A stretch of 5,465 nucleotides of DNA from Acidobacteriota bacterium (GTDB lineage Bacteria > Acidobacteriota > Terriglobia > Acidiferrales > UBA7541), in contig QHZC01000388.1 in NCBI GenBank assembly GCA_003224515.1, forward strand, positions 1 through 5,465, given 5' to 3'. Both the position numbers and the translations under genes were made by a program. Shown here piece by piece: positions 4,733-5,465 of the stretch (its first letter is position 1; each line of letters opens with the position of its first letter). The notes under the pieces were generated by a model, which saw nothing but the letters and a program-made list of their open reading frames with translations, did no database searches and was not told where the DNA came from.

Positions 4733-5465
4733 ATGTCTTCAAAATTCGATGCTTGGCTTTCCAGTGATGGTCCAGTCGCCTTGAGCATTCTTGAGCCTCT
4801 CGAACCGGCGCTGGGAGAAAAGGCGGTCTTCTTCCCACCCACCTTTGCCGCTCCCGAAGGCAGCGATGAAAAACCGGACTATGTGATCGACGAAACTTCT
4901 GCTGGTCGTGTTTGCCTCGTGGATACCGCCGGGTCGCAAGCAAACCGGCTGGAACCAATGTTTAGGCGGCCTGACCTGGCTGGGCTTGCCCCTCGCGTGA
5001 CCATCAAAATCAGCGACTCGCGGTCAGTGGATCTGCTGGACGCGGGACATCGCGCTGCCGATGCGGTAGTACGCTTCTCCGACGTGGGCAAAACCCTGGA
5101 GCAGGCATTCCTAGATTATCGCGATAAAGGAAATGCCGAAAGACTGGCCAAGATTGCTCCGACCTCGCTGGTATTCGGCGCGTGGGATTCACGTTCCGAA
5201 GCGACGGGCGCGAAGATCCCACGGGTAGTCGAATCCTTAGTTCGAGCCTATGAAGTTCAGCGCCTGACGCGTGGAGCGCAATACTTCGCTGCCTTGGAAA
5301 AAGAAGAATTGGAGCAAACGGGACTCGATTCGATTGGGCAAAAGGCGCTGTCGCAGGAAGGCCTCTCCGACAGCCCTGCTGGGCGTGGCCCTGGAGGTGT
5401 TATCGCAAATCGGATTCAACGCGAAGCCCTGCTCAACCTGGTGGCGCTGCGGGCGCTTGGGGCAG
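4733..5465 (+). CDS. csb1: Csb1 (Cas7 of type I-G), 3' end outside the window
   Basis: The frame is open for 244 codons from the ATG to the right edge with no stop, so the gene is partial. Csb1 is the Cas7-like RAMP subunit that polymerises along the crRNA spacer to form the complex backbone. Family features are clear: GSQANRLEPMF (residues 67-77), HRAADAVVRFSD (106-117), PTSLVFGAWDSR (143-154) followed by GAKIPRVVESLVRAYEV, and the glycine-rich block GPGGVIANRIQREALLN starting at residue 219, leading into LVALRALGA. The position directly after csb3 is the standard I-G order. The next gene expected is csb2 (Cas5-Cas6 fusion). Nothing in the visible part suggests damage. It is the most secure call in the window. 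Confidence 0.95.
   Translation, partial: MSSKFDAWLSSDGPVALSILEPLEPALGEKAVFFPPTFAAPEGSDEKPDYVIDETSAGRVCLVDTAGSQANRLEPMFRRPDLAGLAPRVTIKISDSRSVDLLDAGHRAADAVVRFSDVGKTLEQAFLDYRDKGNAERLAKIAPTSLVFGAWDSRSEATGAKIPRVVESLVRAYEVQRLTRGAQYFAALEKEELEQTGLDSIGQKALSQEGLSDSPAGRGPGGVIANRIQREALLNLVALRALGA

Overview
The window carries the first three genes of a type I-G (formerly I-U) CRISPR-Cas interference operon on the + strand: cas3, csb3 (a Cas8-like subunit) and csb1 (cas7). The third gene runs off the right edge. Coding DNA is moderately GC-rich. The csb3-bearing I-G layout (cas3-csb3-csb1-csb2) is known from Geobacter and is scattered across several phyla, so the host cannot be named from this window. A soil- or sediment-type environmental bacterium is only a guess.

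Layout. Positions 1-1385 hold no gene I recognise. The stretch contains two long, opposed, unidentified open frames at the left edge, a possible Lys/Arg-rich C-terminal gene remnant on the minus strand (696-836), a cluster of three adjacent hairpins (933-1002), and a weak promoter/operator-like area just before cas3. Positions 1386-3915 are cas3, positions 3908-4729 are csb3 (its start overlaps the cas3 stop by 8 nt), and csb1 runs from 4733 to the edge, 3 nt after csb3. The tight spacing points to one transcript with translational coupling.

The main observation is that cas3 is broken in two places. The helicase half reads cleanly from 1386 through motif V and into HLIQR, then loses the rest of motif VI (family FGRxNRFG) and shifts frame near 2514. 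The middle part reads through the HD nuclease motifs to HHGW, then shifts again near 3785-3792. The true Cas3 C-terminus (RFGRLQKRYGAWGLAYLE..., stop 3913-3915) lies in the third frame. Each break is a net loss of 3k+1 nt, and the rest of the gene shows no other damage. Because the middle Cas3 frame happens to be the csb3 frame, a naive reading gives a false 672-residue fusion protein (2711-4729).

If the breaks are real, this locus would encode crRNA-complex subunits but no working Cas3 nuclease-helicase, so it would be a decayed or possibly binding-only I-G system. If they are assembly errors, this is an ordinary I-G operon. No CRISPR array, csb2, cas4-cas1 or cas2 is inside the window; the missing genes would be expected downstream.
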